Shown here one piece after another: positions 1 through 7,103 of a stretch of DNA of 19,116 nt (within the stretch, counting starts at the first letter, position 1; every line of letters begins with the position of its first letter). The position numbers were made by a program, and so were the translations under genes. This DNA is from JANNGC01 sp043758205. GTDB taxonomy: Bacteria; Verrucomicrobiota; Verrucomicrobiia; Limisphaerales; SIBH01. The DNA lies in contig JAYVNY010000001.1 of the NCBI GenBank assembly GCA_043758205.1, positions 1-19,116 of the forward strand, in the 5' to 3' direction. The notes under the pieces are model-generated. The model worked only from the letters and a program-made list of their open reading frames with translations. It was not told where the DNA came from and ran no database searches.

Positions 1-16
1 CAATTCCGCCGGCCAC

Positions 17-283
17 TTGAAAAATGAAGATTCCTCCGCCCCGCTCTGCATGTTGAGCGAGGTGAAGGCGGGCGATTCCGTGCGCATCAAGCAGCTCTCC
101 GCCTCGCCCGAAGTTTCCTCGCGACTGCGTGAAATGGGCTTCTGCGAGGAGCAGCGCGTGAAGCTCCTGAGCAGCAACCCCAACCTCATCTGCCAGGTCT
201 GCAACGCGCGCCTCGGCCTCAGCTCCCAACTCGCGGATTTGATCTGGGTCGAGAAGATCAAACCGCAACGCCTCGCCGCCTGA
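17..283 (+). CDS. feoA: FeoA family protein, first copy (start uncertain)
   Basis: Small cytosolic SH3-like protein of the Fe(II) uptake system, thought to modulate FeoB. The body matches FeoA: an LSEVKAGDSVRI opening, then SSRLREMGF and a C-terminal strand ending in IWVEKIK. From the TTG at 17 it is 88 residues. No stop codon lies in frame upstream of that TTG, so the true start may lie outside the window; ATG at 50 is a shorter alternative (77 residues) that would cut off Cys11 and has no Shine-Dalgarno sequence. The protein carries four cysteines (11, 43, 59, 62 from the TTG), including a CQVC pair that the second FeoA lacks. Its stop overlaps the next start (TGATG), so the two are translationally coupled. 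Confidence 0.88.
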   Translation: MKNEDSSAPLCMLSEVKAGDSVRIKQLSASPEVSSRLREMGFCEEQRVKLLSSNPNLICQVCNARLGLSSQLADLIWVEKIKPQRLAA

Positions 284-522
284 TGTCCGCCTCCGTCCAA
301 CCGCTGACTTCGCTCGAAGTCGGTTCCCGTGCCGTCGTCACGGAGATTAAAATTCCCGCCGAAAATCGCGGGCGCATTTTGGAAATGGGCCTGCTCGTCG
401 GTACGACCATTGAACTCGTCCGCTTCGCGCCGCTCGGTGATCCGGTGGAGATCAAGGTGCGCGGCTACAACCTCTCGCTGCGGAAGCATGAGGCTGAACA
501 GATTCTCGTGACCAAGAAATGA
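283..522 (+). CDS. feoA: FeoA family protein, second copy
   Basis: A 79-residue FeoA domain, the usual length for a stand-alone FeoA. Family features visible are LEVGSRAVVTEI, RGRILEMGLLVGTTIELV and PVEIKVRGYNLSLRKHEAEQILV. Unlike the preceding copy it has no cysteines. It starts at the ATG that overlaps the first feoA stop, so the pair is probably translated by the same ribosomes. The last two lysine codons and the stop codon lie inside the left arm of the heptad inverted repeat that separates it from feoB. It probably works with the first FeoA and with FeoB in Fe(II) import; whether the two FeoA copies form a heteromer is inference. Confidence 0.93.
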   Translation: MSASVQPLTSLEVGSRAVVTEIKIPAENRGRILEMGLLVGTTIELVRFAPLGDPVEIKVRGYNLSLRKHEAEQILVTKK

Positions 523-617
523 CGAATGACGAATGACGAACGAATTCCCGAATCTAGAATCCGATCAGCGCGCGCCGAGCCGGCTCGCTGATTCGTCATT
601 CGTCATTCGTCATTTCT
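515..617. repeat. 26-bp perfect inverted repeat of TGACGAA heptads
   Basis: The left arm is 515-540 and contains TGACGAA three times in tandem (520-526, 527-533, 534-540). The right arm is 592-617 and contains the complementary TTCGTCA three times (592-612). All 26 positions pair. The 51-nt loop holds a second hairpin, TCAGCG at 565-570 with CGCTGA at 586-591, that abuts the outer stem, and a 12-bp palindrome at 576-587. The element begins in the last codons of the second feoA and ends one base before the feoB ATG, in the place where a Shine-Dalgarno sequence would be. Confidence 0.9.
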
Positions 618-618
618 G

Positions 619-2877
619 ATGTCATCCGCCGCGCCCAACGCCTGCCACGTCGTCCTTACCGGCAATCCGAATTGCGGCAAGACGACGCTGTTCAACGCGC
701 TCACCGGTCTGCGCGCCAAGGTTGGCAACTATCCCGGCGTCACCGTCGAGCGCAAGGAAGGCCGACTGCTCGGCACGCCGCCGGACTTCGCCGTCAAAAT
801 CCTCGATCTGCCCGGCACCTACTCGCTTAGCCCGCAATCGCTTGATGAACAGATTGCGCGCGATGTGCTCTTCCATCGCATCGGGGAAGTGCCGCCGCCG
901 CAAGTCGTCGTGGTCGTCGTGGATGCGTCGAATCTTCAGCGCAATCTTTACTTCGCGACCCAGGTTATTGAACTCGGCTACCCAACTATCCTCGCGTTGA
1001 ACATGATGGATGTGGCGCACGAGAACGGCCACGACATTGACGGCGACGCGCTGGGCAAGGCGCTCGGTGTAACGGTGGTGCCGCTCGTGGCGAGCAAGGT
1101 CGAAGGCGTGCGGGAGTTACGCGAAACCATCACGGGGCTGCTGAAATCCACGCGCGGCAAAGTGACCCCGCGGCTATTCGCAGAACTGCCGGAAGCCTTT
1201 GGCAATGAAGCGGCAAAGCTCGTCACGCAGCTCGAAGCAACATTCCCCGAGACACGTTTTCAGGCGATGGCGGAGGCGCTGCTCATCCTGAGTGACGAAA
1301 AGTTTCTCGTCTCCAGCGGCGGGTATTACCCAGAGCCGGTTCGCGTGACGGTGATGGAGGCGCGCGGACGTTTGGAGAAAGCCAACGTCGATTGGCGCAG
1401 CATCGCCATCGAGGCGCGTTACGCGCGCATCTCGGCGATTCAAGAAGCGGTCACGACAGAGACGCTGATTGAGAAGGAGAATTTCAGCGACCGGCTCGAC
1501 CGCGTGCTCACGCATCGCGTGTGGGGCGTCACAATTTTCGTCGGCATCATGCTGTTGCTCTTCCAGAGCATTTTCACTTTCGCGCAATGGCCGATGGACG
1601 CGCTGACTGCGCTCGTGGATGGACTCGGCAACCTGGTGGGCAACGCGCTGCCGCCCGGCGATGTGAACGACCTGCTGGTGAACGGCGTGATCAAAGGCGT
1701 GGGTGCCGTGGTCGTGTTTCTGCCGCAAATTCTGCTGCTCTTCTTCTTCATCGCGATTCTCGAAGACACGGGCTACATGGCGCGCGCGGCGTTTCTCATG
1801 GACCGGCTGATGAGCAAGGTCGGCCTGCACGGCAAGAGTTTCATTCCCATGCTCAGTTCGTTTGCGTGCGCGATTCCGGGCATCATGGCCACGCGCACCA
1901 TCGAGTCGCCGAAGGACCGGCTCGTGACCATTCTCGTCGCGCCGCTGATGAGTTGCTCGGCGCGGCTGCCGGTCTACACCGTGCTAATAGCGGCGTGCAT
2001 TCCGCAGACGAAGCTCTTCGGCTTCCTCGGCTTTCGCGGCCTGACCATGCTCGCGATGTATCTGCTCGGCATCGTGGTCGCGCTGCTCATGGCGTGGTTA
2101 TTCAAGAAGACGCTGCTCAAGGGCGCGACGCCCATGCTCATCATGGAACTGCCGCCCTACAAACAGCCGGTGCCGAAGGTGGTGCTGCGCCACATGTGGG
2201 ACCGCTCGAAGCTGTTTTTGAAACGCGCGGGGACGGTGATTCTCGGGATCAACATCGTGCTGTGGTTTCTCGCGACTTATCCGAAGCATCCCGAAATCAA
2301 GGTGGAATACGACAATGCCCGAGCGGAATTGAAAAACTTTTGGGCGCAACAACAGGAGCTCGAACAACGGCCGGGCGGACTGGTGAAAACTTGGTTTGGG
2401 AAGCCGCCAACCAACGAAGATCTCGACAAAGAAGAAGCAGGCGAACATCTCCGCCGCAGCTTCGCCGGCATGATGGGCCGCGCCATCGAGCCGCTCATCA
2501 AACCCCTCGGCTTCGACTGGAAGATCGGCATCGGCATCGTCGGCTCGTTCGCCGCGCGCGAGGTCTTTGTCAGCACCATGTCCACGGTCTATAACGTGGG
2601 CGAAGTCGAGGACAGCGACGCGGGCACGGCGAGCCTCGCGAAGATGCTGGAGGACCAGACGCGTCCCGACGGATCGAAGCTCTACACGCCGCTGCTGGGC
2701 GTCACGCTCATGGTTTTCTACGTCTTCGCGCTGCAATGCGTGAGCACCGTGGCCGTGGTGCGCCGCGAGACGAACTCCTGGAAGTGGCCCCTCTTTCAAT
2801 GGCTCTACATGAGCGCGCTCGCGTGGGTGCTGGCGTTCCTGACGTGGCACGGCGGGCGGCTGCTGGGCTTTGGGTGA
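619..2877 (+). CDS. feoB: Ferrous iron transporter FeoB
   Basis: Inner-membrane Fe(II) transporter with an N-terminal GTPase domain, 752 residues, close to the E. coli length. G motifs are visible: G1 GNPNCGKTT at 15-23, G2 around NYPGVTVE at 37-44, G3 DLPG at 63-66 and G4 NMMD at 128-131. The membrane half begins near residue 297. It contains both Gate motifs, SFACAIPGIMATRTI and APLMSCSARLPVYTVLI, each with a conserved cysteine, and the late GSFAAREVFVSTM segment. A charged loop rich in Glu and Lys lies between membrane segments (about 560-615). The ATG follows the heptad inverted repeat directly and has no Shine-Dalgarno sequence. It is the last gene of the feoA-feoA-feoB unit; no feoC or fur follows. 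Confidence 0.97.
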   Translation: MSSAAPNACHVVLTGNPNCGKTTLFNALTGLRAKVGNYPGVTVERKEGRLLGTPPDFAVKILDLPGTYSLSPQSLDEQIARDVLFHRIGEVPPPQVVVVVVDASNLQRNLYFATQVIELGYPTILALNMMDVAHENGHDIDGDALGKALGVTVVPLVASKVEGVRELRETITGLLKSTRGKVTPRLFAELPEAFGNEAAKLVTQLEATFPETRFQAMAEALLILSDEKFLVSSGGYYPEPVRVTVMEARGRLEKANVDWRSIAIEARYARISAIQEAVTTETLIEKENFSDRLDRVLTHRVWGVTIFVGIMLLLFQSIFTFAQWPMDALTALVDGLGNLVGNALPPGDVNDLLVNGVIKGVGAVVVFLPQILLLFFFIAILEDTGYMARAAFLMDRLMSKVGLHGKSFIPMLSSFACAIPGIMATRTIESPKDRLVTILVAPLMSCSARLPVYTVLIAACIPQTKLFGFLGFRGLTMLAMYLLGIVVALLMAWLFKKTLLKGATPMLIMELPPYKQPVPKVVLRHMWDRSKLFLKRAGTVILGINIVLWFLATYPKHPEIKVEYDNARAELKNFWAQQQELEQRPGGLVKTWFGKPPTNEDLDKEEAGEHLRRSFAGMMGRAIEPLIKPLGFDWKIGIGIVGSFAAREVFVSTMSTVYNVGEVEDSDAGTASLAKMLEDQTRPDGSKLYTPLLGVTLMVFYVFALQCVSTVAVVRRETNSWKWPLFQWLYMSALAWVLAFLTWHGGRLLGFG

Positions 2878-2905
2878 CGGACGCGTCTTGGAATTATCAC
2901 CAACA

Positions 2906-3002
2906 CGAGACTGGAAAGTCTCGCAACCTGCCGGCTGGAAAGCCGGCGTTACGACGTAGCGCCGACATTCCTGTCGGCAGGTTGCGACACATTCTTGTGT
3001 CG
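2906..3002. repeat. Array of four GGAA/TTCY-tetraloop hairpins
   Basis: Four 7-bp stems with 4-nt loops lie in a row: 2906-2912/2917-2923 (loop GGAA), 2930-2936/2941-2947 (GGAA), 2961-2967/2972-2978 (TTCC, the complement of GGAA) and 2985-2991/2996-3002 (TTCT). In addition 2921-2933 is a perfect 13-bp inverted repeat of 2975-2987, so the array is itself arranged as a palindrome. It occupies the 206-nt gap after feoB and could end feoB transcription, although no clear T-run follows. From 3003 to the next start I see no convincing promoter; a TAGTCT sits 5 nt before the ATG. Confidence 0.88.
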
Positions 3003-3083
3003 TGGTCCCGAGTGACAAGACCCGCATCCTACGCACTCCCTTTTCCTCCTTCCCTCGACGCGCGTCTTGATTAGTCTGCGCCC

Positions 3084-4265
3084 ATGAAAGCCACTTTTCT
3101 TTTGCTCCTCGCCGGAGGTGTCGCCGTTGGTGCGGCGGAATCCATCACCGTCGAGGCGGGCGATTTCGACCGGCGCGAGACCGTGGTGGAATGCGCGCTG
3201 CCCATCGACGTGAGCGGCGTGGTCTCGAAAGAACAAACCGCCCTCGTGCAACACGACGGTCCCGACAAGGCGTGGTTCGTGGTGCGCGATTTGAAACGCG
3301 GTGAGAAACGCACTTTCACCTTCGCCAAGGCCAATGGTTCGCGCAGCGTCAACGCCGAGGCCAAGCCCGGCACCGTCACGCTCTCGGCCTTCGGCAAAAC
3401 CGCCCTCGTTTATCGCACCGAGAAAACGGACCTGCCCAAAGATCGTCCCGACTTGAAGCCGCTCTTCCAGCGCGGCGGTTACATTCATCCCGTGCTCAGT
3501 CCGGGCGGCAAGCAGGTCACCGATGATTATCCGTCGAACCACAAGCATCATCACGGACTCTGGTGGGCGTGGACGCACACGGAGTTCGAGGGCCGCAAGC
3601 CGGACTTCTGGAACATGGGCGACAAGAAAGGCACCGTGGAATTCGTCGCGCTCGACCAGTCGTGGAGCGGCGCGGTTCATGCGGGCTTCACCAGCCGCCA
3701 TCGGCAGGTGGACCTGCTCGCGCCGCGGCCGAAGACGGCCTTGAATGAAACGTGGAACGTAAAACTCTTCGCCGTCGGCGCGGACGCGCCGCAGCCGTAT
3801 TTCCTGTTCGATGTGGAAGTCACCGACGTGTGCGCCACCGATGCTCCGGTAAAACTTCCGAAGTATCGCTACGGCGGCATCGGCGTGCGCGGCAACTGGG
3901 CCTGGAACGGCGCGGACAAATTAAACTTCCTGAACAGCGAAGGCGTGACCGACCGCAGCAAAGGCGACAACAACGAGACCGTCGGCAAATGGGCGCATCT
4001 CGGCGGACTCGTGGACGGCGGGCTGACCGGCCTCGCGATTCTCGGTCATCCGTCGAACGCCAACGCGCCGCAGCCGCAGCGTATTCATCCCACCGAACCG
4101 TTCTTCAACTTCGCGCCGCAGCAGGCGGGCGATTTGGAAATCACGCCGGGCAAACCTTTCACCGCGCGCTACCGTTTTGTCGTCGCCGACGGCGCGCCCG
4201 ACAAAGCCGAACTCGACCGCCTGTGGAACGACTACGCGCATCCGCCGAAGGTGGTTGTGAAGTAG
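3084..4265 (+). CDS. Secreted DUF6807 (PmoA-family) protein
   Basis: A 393-residue protein with an N-terminal signal peptide (MKATFLLLLAGGVAVGAAES, likely cut after GAA). It carries the hallmark segment of the DUF6807/PF14100 family, GGYIHPVLSPGGKQVTDDYP followed by HKHHHGLWWAW, and a later RYGGIGVRGNW. The family label 'PmoA' is misleading: there is no relation to particulate methane monooxygenase. Members are common in Planctomycetota, Verrucomicrobiota and Bacteroidota, often near carbohydrate degradation genes; their reaction is not established to my knowledge. The His-rich cluster suggests a metal or sugar site, which is inference. It appears monocistronic: hairpins lie upstream and a palindrome follows. 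Confidence 0.88.
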   Translation: MKATFLLLLAGGVAVGAAESITVEAGDFDRRETVVECALPIDVSGVVSKEQTALVQHDGPDKAWFVVRDLKRGEKRTFTFAKANGSRSVNAEAKPGTVTLSAFGKTALVYRTEKTDLPKDRPDLKPLFQRGGYIHPVLSPGGKQVTDDYPSNHKHHHGLWWAWTHTEFEGRKPDFWNMGDKKGTVEFVALDQSWSGAVHAGFTSRHRQVDLLAPRPKTALNETWNVKLFAVGADAPQPYFLFDVEVTDVCATDAPVKLPKYRYGGIGVRGNWAWNGADKLNFLNSEGVTDRSKGDNNETVGKWAHLGGLVDGGLTGLAILGHPSNANAPQPQRIHPTEPFFNFAPQQAGDLEITPGKPFTARYRFVVADGAPDKAELDRLWNDYAHPPKVVVK

Positions 4266-4294
4266 GAATGCAGGGTCAGCCATGCTCTGCCAAA

Positions 4295-4316
4295 GCGGCG
4301 CTTCAGCGCCGCATTT
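4295..4316. terminator. Hairpin between convergent genes, possible bidirectional terminator
   Basis: GCGGCGC (4295-4301), loop TTCA, GCGCCGC (4306-4312), followed by ATTTT on the plus strand and by a short TTT on the minus strand. It lies in the 58-nt gap between the ends of the convergent DUF6807 gene and the hypothetical membrane protein gene. The loop has the same TTCN form as two loops of the array at 2906-3002, so it may belong to the same dispersed palindrome class. The T-runs are short, so termination is only moderately supported. Confidence 0.5.
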
Positions 4317-4323
4317 TCGCCCT

Positions 4324-5244
4324 TCACCTCCCTCTCGGAACAGGCGCGGTCAGCACCGGGCGCTCCGGGTAACGCACTTTCACATGGTGAAAAGTTTTCG
4401 TCTGCGGCAAATGAATCTCTGCCGCCATGATTTGGTTGGAGTTCAGTCCCGGCACGTAACCCCGCGCCTGCCACGGCCCGCCGTTCTGCGTGTAGTTCTT
4501 GATGAAGGGCAGATGACGCCGCCCCTCGTGGTCCAGAAAACTAAGCGCGCCTGGCCCGGCGTAGTTGAAGTAGCTGTTGATGAAGAGGAACTGCGCGTTG
4601 GTCACGCCGTTCTTCACCTCCGCGCCAGTCAGGATCAGTTGACTGTTCCACCACGCCTGCGTGGCGGACTGGGCCTTGTTCGTCACGCCCTCGACGAACG
4701 GGCCGGGGTGCCGCATCTCAGGCCGGCCACGTTCCGACGGAAAGAACGACATGGTCACGTCCACAAAATCCACCGAGCGTTGCCCGCCGAAAAAGAAACT
4801 CGAATGCCAGTAAGCGTCCGAGAAGGCCGTCTCCAACGTGTAAGTGCGGCCCGCAGTGAGGACATTGGTAGGGAGCCATCCTGAATACACAAGCGACCGC
4901 TGGGCCGCCACAGACAAAAACACGGGCTGAATCGCCAGGCCCTCCGGCAGCTCGAGGAGAAAATCGCGCCGGAGCATGTTAGTGCCCCAGGCGTTCGTGT
5001 TCAGGCCGTCAAAGGGGCGCGTGCCGGTCTTGCGTCCCAGGACATCGTAGAGATCATCACTGGCATCGGGCCGCACGGCGAGGAGGCGGATGTCCAACTC
5101 ACTGCCGCTGGTGTGAAACGTCTCGTCCTCGAACGACCGCACGATGAGGATCGCCACGCCGATGAGCGCGACCACGAAACTGATCGCCAGCAGTTCGAGG
5201 CTGACACGTCCTGCCGAGGCGCGCGGTGCGAAGCTCACGTTCAC
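4324..5244 (-). CDS. Hypothetical membrane-anchored protein
   Basis: Not recognised. About 306 residues from the GTG at 5244; GTG at 5238 is an alternative. The open frame runs on upstream to 5544 but there it crosses an inverted repeat and the neighbouring gene, so I reject the long form. No clear Shine-Dalgarno sequence precedes either GTG. Residues 16-35 form one hydrophobic helix (LELLAISFVVALIGVAILIV) with a Glu near its start, reminiscent of a prepilin N-terminus. The rest is soluble, without cysteines or a known motif, and rich in aromatic and beta-type sequence such as YWHSSFFFGGQRSVDFVDVTM. It lies downstream of the helical Met-rich protein on the same strand, but an inverted repeat separates them. 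Confidence 0.7.
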   Translation of the reverse strand: MNVSFAPRASAGRVSLELLAISFVVALIGVAILIVRSFEDETFHTSGSELDIRLLAVRPDASDDLYDVLGRKTGTRPFDGLNTNAWGTNMLRRDFLLELPEGLAIQPVFLSVAAQRSLVYSGWLPTNVLTAGRTYTLETAFSDAYWHSSFFFGGQRSVDFVDVTMSFFPSERGRPEMRHPGPFVEGVTNKAQSATQAWWNSQLILTGAEVKNGVTNAQFLFINSYFNYAGPGALSFLDHEGRRHLPFIKNYTQNGGPWQARGYVPGLNSNQIMAAEIHLPQTKTFHHVKVRYPERPVLTAPVPRGR

Positions 5245-5295
5245 GCGGCACAGTGTGGCGGGAGCGGAGGAAAAATTGAACTCTGCAGTTCGAGT

Positions 5296-5368
5296 GGAGC
5301 GCGGACCGCCGAGTCCGCGCGTCGGAAGCCGGGACAAAGAAACACGCGGACTCGGCGGTCCGCGCTCC
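5296..5368. repeat. 24-bp perfect inverted repeat, GGAGCGCGG family
   Basis: The left arm 5296-5319 and right arm 5345-5368 are exact reverse complements, separated by 25 nt. Each arm is also a hairpin by itself: CGCGGAC, a 6-nt loop, GTCCGCG. It lies between two minus-strand genes and ends one base before the stop codon of the upstream one (5370-5372). It could act as a terminator or mRNA stabiliser for that gene; no T-run follows. The outer GGAGCGCGG end recurs at 15240 and, slightly changed, at 16427. Confidence 0.9.
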
Positions 5369-5369
5369 G

Positions 5370-6419
5370 TCACTTCGCCGGAGCCTTGCCTTTCTCTCCG
5401 CCGAACATCTGCCGCGCCATCTGCATCCCGAGCTTCTGCATCGAAGCCTGCTGTTCTTGGAACTTCTGATAGTTGATGAACTGCTCGGGCGTGAGGACGC
5501 TTTTCGCGCGGTCGGCCACGCGCGCGTTGTATTGCTCCATCCACTTGAGCTGTTCGTCCATCTTCTTGGCCGTGAAGGTGTCTTTGTCTGGCATCTCGCT
5601 CTGCTCGGTGGAAATCGCCGGGGGCAGCGCGAGCTTTTCTTCCTTCATAATTTTCAGAAGCTGCGCATTCTGCTCGTCGCGCAGCGGCACGTTCTCGCCC
5701 GCGAGCTGGTTCTTAAACTGGTCGAGCTGCATCCGCTCGCCCACGTTCTTCTGATAATCCTCATACTGCGCGTAACGCTGTTCGCCGAGCAGCGCCTTGA
5801 TGTCCGCGTCGGCCTGCTTCTTCGCGTCGGCCACGCCCTGCTTTGTCGCCGCCGTGGTGGCCTCGTCCTGCGCGCCGCCGAGCAAGACTTGCGCGGCCGC
5901 CACCTTGCCCATCTGCGACTCGGTGAGCAGTTCCTTGAACTTGTCCTTCTCCTCGGTCGAGAGGTTCAGCTCTTTGAACAGGCCGCCATACATCATGTTG
6001 ACCATCGCCTTCTGCTGTTCGCGCATCATCTCGCGCATGGCGGGGTCTTTCATCATCTTGCCGATCATGTCGCCCCAGACCGCGCCCTTGCCGTCGCCTG
6101 CTGCGTCCGTGCCTTCCGCCGCGGCTTTGATGCGCTCGGCGAGGGCGGAGGCATTGCTGCGCAGCGCGGATTCATTCGTGCGCAGCGAGGTGGTGACGGA
6201 GGCGAACTGCGCGACCTGCTTTTCCAGCCGCGCATTGCTGCGCTCCAGTTCCTGGATGCGCTGCGTCTGCGCCTCGTCGGCGCCGGTCCCGACCGCGCGC
6301 GATTCGTCGGCGGCACTAGCCCGCGTCTCGGCCCGGCGCAACTGCTTCGCCTGCCACGCGCAGGCCAGCCCGAGCATCACCACCGCGACCGACAGGAGAC
6401 CGATAATCGTCTTTTGCAT
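5370..6419 (-). CDS. Membrane-anchored helical, Met-rich protein with LTxxQ-like segments
   Basis: A 349-residue protein of unknown function. The ATG at 6419 is chosen because AAAGGTG lies 4 nt upstream and a hydrophobic segment follows at once (residues 4-22, ending LGLACAW). Cys20 lacks a proper lipobox, so a membrane anchor or signal peptide is more likely than a lipoprotein. A coiled-coil-like stretch follows (about 50-100). Residues 118-143 hold nine methionines in 26 positions. LNLSTEEKDKFKELL (151-165) and LTPEQFINYQKF (309-320) resemble the LTxxQ helices of the Spy/CpxP periplasmic chaperone family. A Spy-like or metal-related envelope role is inference. No orthologue is recognised and the neighbours give no pathway. 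Confidence 0.78.
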   Translation of the reverse strand: MQKTIIGLLSVAVVMLGLACAWQAKQLRRAETRASAADESRAVGTGADEAQTQRIQELERSNARLEKQVAQFASVTTSLRTNESALRSNASALAERIKAAAEGTDAAGDGKGAVWGDMIGKMMKDPAMREMMREQQKAMVNMMYGGLFKELNLSTEEKDKFKELLTESQMGKVAAAQVLLGGAQDEATTAATKQGVADAKKQADADIKALLGEQRYAQYEDYQKNVGERMQLDQFKNQLAGENVPLRDEQNAQLLKIMKEEKLALPPAISTEQSEMPDKDTFTAKKMDEQLKWMEQYNARVADRAKSVLTPEQFINYQKFQEQQASMQKLGMQMARQMFGGEKGKAPAK

Positions 6420-6501
6420 AAGCACCTTTGTGTTGAACGGATTGAACCATCCTTGCTTAAGGAAATTGCGTCCACCGTTACGGAGTAAAATCTGGCGCAC
6501 T

Positions 6502-6535
6502 GAAAACAAAAAGGCCGCCGGTTGCCCGGCGGCCT
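6502..6535 (-). terminator. Strong intrinsic terminator after rplJ
   Basis: A 10-bp GC-rich stem, 6512-6521 with 6526-6535, loop TTGC, followed on the minus strand by TTTTTGTTTT. It ends the tuf-to-rplJ operon 20 nt past the rplJ stop. It also shows that rplJ is not cotranscribed with rplL or rpoBC at this locus. Confidence 0.93.
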
Positions 6536-6554
6536 CTGAATTGATGGCGGACGA

Positions 6555-7067
6555 CTACGCGCCCTTGTCGGCCTTGGCTTGCAGCACGCGGGCGAGCTGG
6601 CTGGCCGGCTCATTGAGCAACGCAACGAGCTTGGTGGCCGGCGTGTTGAGCAGACCGAGGAACTTCGCGCGCAGGACCTCGAGCGGCGGGAGTTCGGCCA
6701 GTTCGTTGATGGCGGCGGCCTCGAGGCGCTGGTTGTTCAGGAAGCCAAAGCGGGTCTTGGGCTTCTCGAACTCGGAGGCGAAGGTCTTGATGACCTTGGC
6801 GGCGGAGGACACGTCCTTCTGCCCGGTCACGACGGCAATCTGGCCGGTGAGCGTGGGGCCGAGGTCGGCCACGCCGGCTTCCTTGGCCGCGATGCGGAAG
6901 AGGGTGTTTTTGACGACGTGGATTTCCGCGCCGGCCTTCTGAAGACGCTTGCGCAGCTCCGTCATGGGGCCGACGCGCAGGCCGGTGTAATCCACGACGA
7001 TGAAGAACGGGGAGGAGTTCAGGCGGGTGAGATACTCGCCGGAGATGAATTTCTTTTCGGGACGCAT
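6555..7067 (-). CDS. rplJ: 50S ribosomal protein L10
   Basis: A 170-residue L10, base of the ribosomal stalk; its C-terminal helix binds L7/L12 dimers. Family features are MRPEKKFISGEYL, FFIVVDYTGLRVGPMTELRKRLQKAG, VVKNTLFRIAAKEAG, and a C-terminal NTPATKLVALLNEPASQLARVLQAKAD segment. A good Shine-Dalgarno sequence (AAAGGAA) precedes the ATG. It follows rplA with a 36-nt gap. Unusually the gene is followed by an intrinsic terminator instead of rplL, its partner gene in most bacteria. Confidence 0.97.
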   Translation of the reverse strand: MRPEKKFISGEYLTRLNSSPFFIVVDYTGLRVGPMTELRKRLQKAGAEIHVVKNTLFRIAAKEAGVADLGPTLTGQIAVVTGQKDVSSAAKVIKTFASEFEKPKTRFGFLNNQRLEAAAINELAELPPLEVLRAKFLGLLNTPATKLVALLNEPASQLARVLQAKADKGA

Positions 7068-7103
7068 GGTAAGGTTCCTTTAGAAAATGGTTTGGTTCGT
7101 GAG

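Noticed and set aside
3084..4265. Reading the 'PmoA' family label as methane monooxygenase.
   Set aside because: The sequence is a soluble secreted DUF6807 protein with no membrane segments beyond the signal peptide.
5245..5544. Upstream extension of the hypothetical minus-strand gene (406-residue form).
   Set aside because: The extra 100 residues cross the 5296-5368 inverted repeat and the 3' end of the neighbouring gene and have an Arg/Pro-rich composition typical of a non-coding frame; the hydrophobic helix just after 5244 fits an N-terminus.
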